Under the pieces are notes generated by a model. It worked only from the letters and a program-made list of their open reading frames with translations, did no database searches and was not told the DNA's origin. A stretch of DNA of 64,000 nt from Amycolatopsis sacchari (GTDB taxonomy: Bacteria; Actinomycetota; Actinomycetes; Mycobacteriales; Pseudonocardiaceae). The translations under genes and the position numbers were made by a program. Location: contig NZ_FORP01000015.1 of NCBI RefSeq assembly GCF_900114035.1, positions 124,001 through 188,000 on the forward strand, written 5' to 3'. Shown one piece after another: positions 61,961-64,000 of the stretch (its first letter is position 1; each line of letters opens with the position of its first letter).

Positions 61961-62123
61961 GGCTTCGCCGCCACAGCAGACCTGGGATGTTTCGCCGAGA
62001 TCACCAACCTGCTACACAGCACCGCCGCCCGCGTGGCGCAATCGACAGAATGCGTGTGTGCGCGGGCAACGGTGAACACTCTGCCAATGCCGCGGGCGCG
62101 GGCGGGGCGCGCACCATTCCGCA

Positions 62124-63692
62124 ATGGCACCCTCGCAGATCACGCACCCCGACGGCCGGGTGGATCTCCGCGACACCACGCCGCTCGCCGGCAGCAGGTT
62201 CTTCAACGACGAGCTGGCCCCCGTTCCGGTCGGCAAGCGCACCTGGAACACCTACAACTACTTCGCGCTGTGGATGGGGATGGCGCACAACATCCCCTCC
62301 TACGCGCTCGCCTCGTCCCTGATCGCGCTCGGGATGGACTGGCTGCAGGCGCTGATCACGATCACGCTGGGCAACCTGATCGTGCTGGTCCCGATGCTGC
62401 TCAACAGCCACGCCGGCACGAAGTACGGCATCCCGTTCCCCGTGTTCGCGCGGGCGTTCTACGGGATGCGCGGCGCGAACTTCGCCGCGCTGCTGCGGGC
62501 GTTCATCGCGTGTGGCTGGTTCGGCATCCAGACGTGGGTGGGCGGTGAGGCGATCTACATCCTCGTCGGGAAGCTCGTCGGCGGCGGCTGGCGGCACGCG
62601 GCCGAGCTGGGCGGGCAGCCGTGGACGCTGTGGCTGTCGTTCGGGGTGTTCTGGATCGTGCAGATGCTCATCATCTGGCGCGGTATGGAAGCCGTGCGGC
62701 GCTTCGAAAACTGGACCGCGCCGCTGGTGTCCGTCGGCTTCCTGATCCTGCTGGCGTACGTGCTGATCAAGGCGGGCGGACCGGGCCCGATCCTCGCCGA
62801 ACCCGCGAAACTGGGCTGGGGAAGCGGTTTCTGGAAGGTGTTCGCCCCGTCGCTGATGGCGATGATCGCGTTCTGGTCCACCTTGTCGCTGAACATGCCG
62901 GACTTCACGCGGTTCGGCGGCAGCCAGGCCAAGCAGGTGCGCGGGCAGCTGCTGGGCCTGCCCACCACGATGACGTTCATCGCGGTCGTGGCGATCCTGA
63001 CCACGTCGGGCGGGCAGCTGCTCTACGGCGAGGCGATCTGGGACCCCGCGCAGCTGGCCGACCGGTTCTCCAGCCCGGTGCTCGTGGTGGTCGCGTTGAT
63101 CGCGCTGGTGCTGGCGACGATCTCGGCGAACCTCGCGGCCAACGTGGTCAGCCCGTCGTACGACTTCTCCAACGCCTTCCCCAAGCGCATCACGTTCGCC
63201 ATCGGCGGGCTGATCACCGGCGTGATCGGGGTCGTGATCATGCCGTGGAAGCTGTACTCCGACCCGAGCATCTACATCTTCGCCTGGCTCGGGTTCTACG
63301 GCGGGATCCTCGGCGCCGTCGCCGGGGTGCTCGTCGCCGGGTACTGGGTGCAGCGGCGGCGCACGCTCGACCTCGCCGGGCTCTACACCGAACGCGGGCG
63401 GTACTGGTTCCGCGGCGGCTGGAGCTGGCAGGCGCTCCTCGCGACCGCGGTCGGCGGGGTGCTCGCGGTCGGCGGCGCCTACACCGCGCCCGGGTCGAGC
63501 GGGCCGTTCCCCGCCGACGGCCTCATCCCGTTCCTCAAACCGGTCTACGACTACAGCTGGGTCGCCGGGCTCGCCGGCGCCTTCGTGGTCTACCTCGCGC
63601 TGACCCTGCCGGGGCGCGCGTCCGAGAAGAAGGAGGAAATCCGTGAGCAACCTGGTCAGGGCCGCGTTGGTGCAGCAGCGGTGGACGGGTGA
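62124..63692 (+). CDS. NCS1-family nucleobase/hydantoin transporter
   Basis: This 522-residue transporter has 12 hydrophobic helices and the NCS1 features WNTYNYFALWMGMAHNIPSYALASSLI in helix 1, PVFARAFYGMRGANFAALLRAFIACGWFGIQTWVGG in helix 3, and SLNMPDFTRFGGSQ in helix 6. It is close in outline to Mhp1-type hydantoin and to uracil/allantoin permeases. It overlaps the nitrilase-family amidase by 50 bases, so uptake and hydrolysis are linked. Likely substrates are uracil, dihydropyrimidines or hydantoins (inference). Confidence 0.92.
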   Translation: MAPSQITHPDGRVDLRDTTPLAGSRFFNDELAPVPVGKRTWNTYNYFALWMGMAHNIPSYALASSLIALGMDWLQALITITLGNLIVLVPMLLNSHAGTKYGIPFPVFARAFYGMRGANFAALLRAFIACGWFGIQTWVGGEAIYILVGKLVGGGWRHAAELGGQPWTLWLSFGVFWIVQMLIIWRGMEAVRRFENWTAPLVSVGFLILLAYVLIKAGGPGPILAEPAKLGWGSGFWKVFAPSLMAMIAFWSTLSLNMPDFTRFGGSQAKQVRGQLLGLPTTMTFIAVVAILTTSGGQLLYGEAIWDPAQLADRFSSPVLVVVALIALVLATISANLAANVVSPSYDFSNAFPKRITFAIGGLITGVIGVVIMPWKLYSDPSIYIFAWLGFYGGILGAVAGVLVAGYWVQRRRTLDLAGLYTERGRYWFRGGWSWQALLATAVGGVLAVGGAYTAPGSSGPFPADGLIPFLKPVYDYSWVAGLAGAFVVYLALTLPGRASEKKEEIREQPGQGRVGAAAVDG

Positions 63693-64000
63693 CAAGGACT
63701 CGATGATCGCGGGCGCGGTCGAGGCCATCGGCAGCGCCGCGTCGCAGGGCGCGCAGGTCGTGTGCCTGCAGGAGTTGTTCTACGGCCCGTACTTCTGCCA
63801 GGTGCAGGACGCCGACTACTACTCCTACACCGAGGGCATCCCCGACGGGCCGACCACGAAGCTGCTGCAGGAGGTCGCCGAACGGCACGGGATCGTCATC
63901 GTCGCGCCGATGTACGAGCAGGAGCAGGCGGGCGTGTACTACAACACCGCCGCGGTGATCGACGCCGACGGCCGCTACCTCGGCAAGTACCGCAAGAACC
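63643..64000 (+). CDS. Nitrilase-superfamily amidohydrolase, probably beta-ureidopropionase (partial)
   Basis: The first 119 residues begin VRAALVQQRWTGDKDSMIAGAVEAI. They contain the catalytic glutamate in VVCLQELFYGPYFCQVQD and reach the catalytic lysine region (RYLGKYRKN) at the window edge; the active-site cysteine lies beyond. The pattern FYGPYFCQ is typical of N-carbamoyl-beta-alanine or N-carbamoylputrescine amidases. The GTG follows AAGGAGG and lies inside the transporter gene. With the aminotransferase and mmsA it completes a route from N-carbamoyl-beta-alanine to acetyl-CoA. Confidence 0.88.
   Translation, partial: MSNLVRAALVQQRWTGDKDSMIAGAVEAIGSAASQGAQVVCLQELFYGPYFCQVQDADYYSYTEGIPDGPTTKLLQEVAERHGIVIVAPMYEQEQAGVYYNTAAVIDADGRYLGKYRKN

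Overview
The window is high-GC actinobacterial DNA. Base composition, codon use, frequent GTG starts and gene order all point to a member of the Pseudonocardiaceae, probably Amycolatopsis or a close relative (inference from gene content). The right half follows the housekeeping order known from Mycobacterium tuberculosis (dnaG, dgt, glyS, smtB-type arsR, zur, uppS, recO, era, a cytidine-deaminase-like gene, a CBS-domain protein, ybeY, phoH, rsmE, dnaJ2, hrcA). It is chromosomal core broken up by accessory insertions. I see no intact mobile element. There is one tRNA gene, tRNA-Asn(GUU), followed by a clean terminator and a decayed tyrosine integrase.

Layout. 1-5.5 kb: peptide scavenging (family-5 binding protein and M14 carboxypeptidase) divergent from a GbsR/MarR regulator, then TetR and HxlR regulators and a methyltransferase. 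6-10.4 kb: small stand-alone enzymes (sirtuin, MDR oxidoreductase, 2H phosphoesterase-like, SRPBCC) and a TetR regulator. 10.4-15.3 kb: a tightly packed five-gene minus-strand operon (crotonase, DUF2235 hydrolase, two Gfo/Idh oxidoreductases around a zinc alcohol dehydrogenase). 15.5-21.3 kb: pobA, an orphan TAXI binding protein beside a TctDE-like two-component system, and an amino-acid permease. 21.3-25.8 kb: regulators, a ribbon-helix-helix/VOC/methyltransferase operon, tRNA-Asn, the integrase remnant and a barstar-like gene. 26-36.4 kb: dnaG and dgt separated by an ECF41 sigma factor with its carboxymuconolactone-decarboxylase partner, a hydrolase, a GT-C-like membrane protein and a serpin. 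36.4-39.9 kb: an ABC-2 exporter with a DesK/NarL-type two-component system. 39.9-45.3 kb: glyS, arsR-zur and a COG0701/TIGR03943 permease operon. 46.4-56.6 kb: the uppS-to-hrcA block, with a CIRCE operator in front of hrcA. 56.8-64 kb: an aminotransferase/semialdehyde dehydrogenase operon, a PucR regulator, an NCS1 transporter and a nitrilase-family amidase. Together these read as the lower half of reductive pyrimidine (uracil to beta-alanine to acetyl-CoA) catabolism.

Repeats are a notable feature. They include a 119-bp tandem duplication of a convergent gene junction (31.3-31.6 kb), a 99-bp tandem array (42.4-42.9 kb), an irregular GC-rich minisatellite (45.6-46.3 kb) and a dispersed intergenic element with related copies at 7.6, 35.8 and 61.7-61.9 kb. 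Identical 19-bp palindromic elements lie on both sides of a TetR gene near 3 kb. Many genes have a TANNNT hexamer 6-7 bases before the start codon, suggesting leaderless transcripts.
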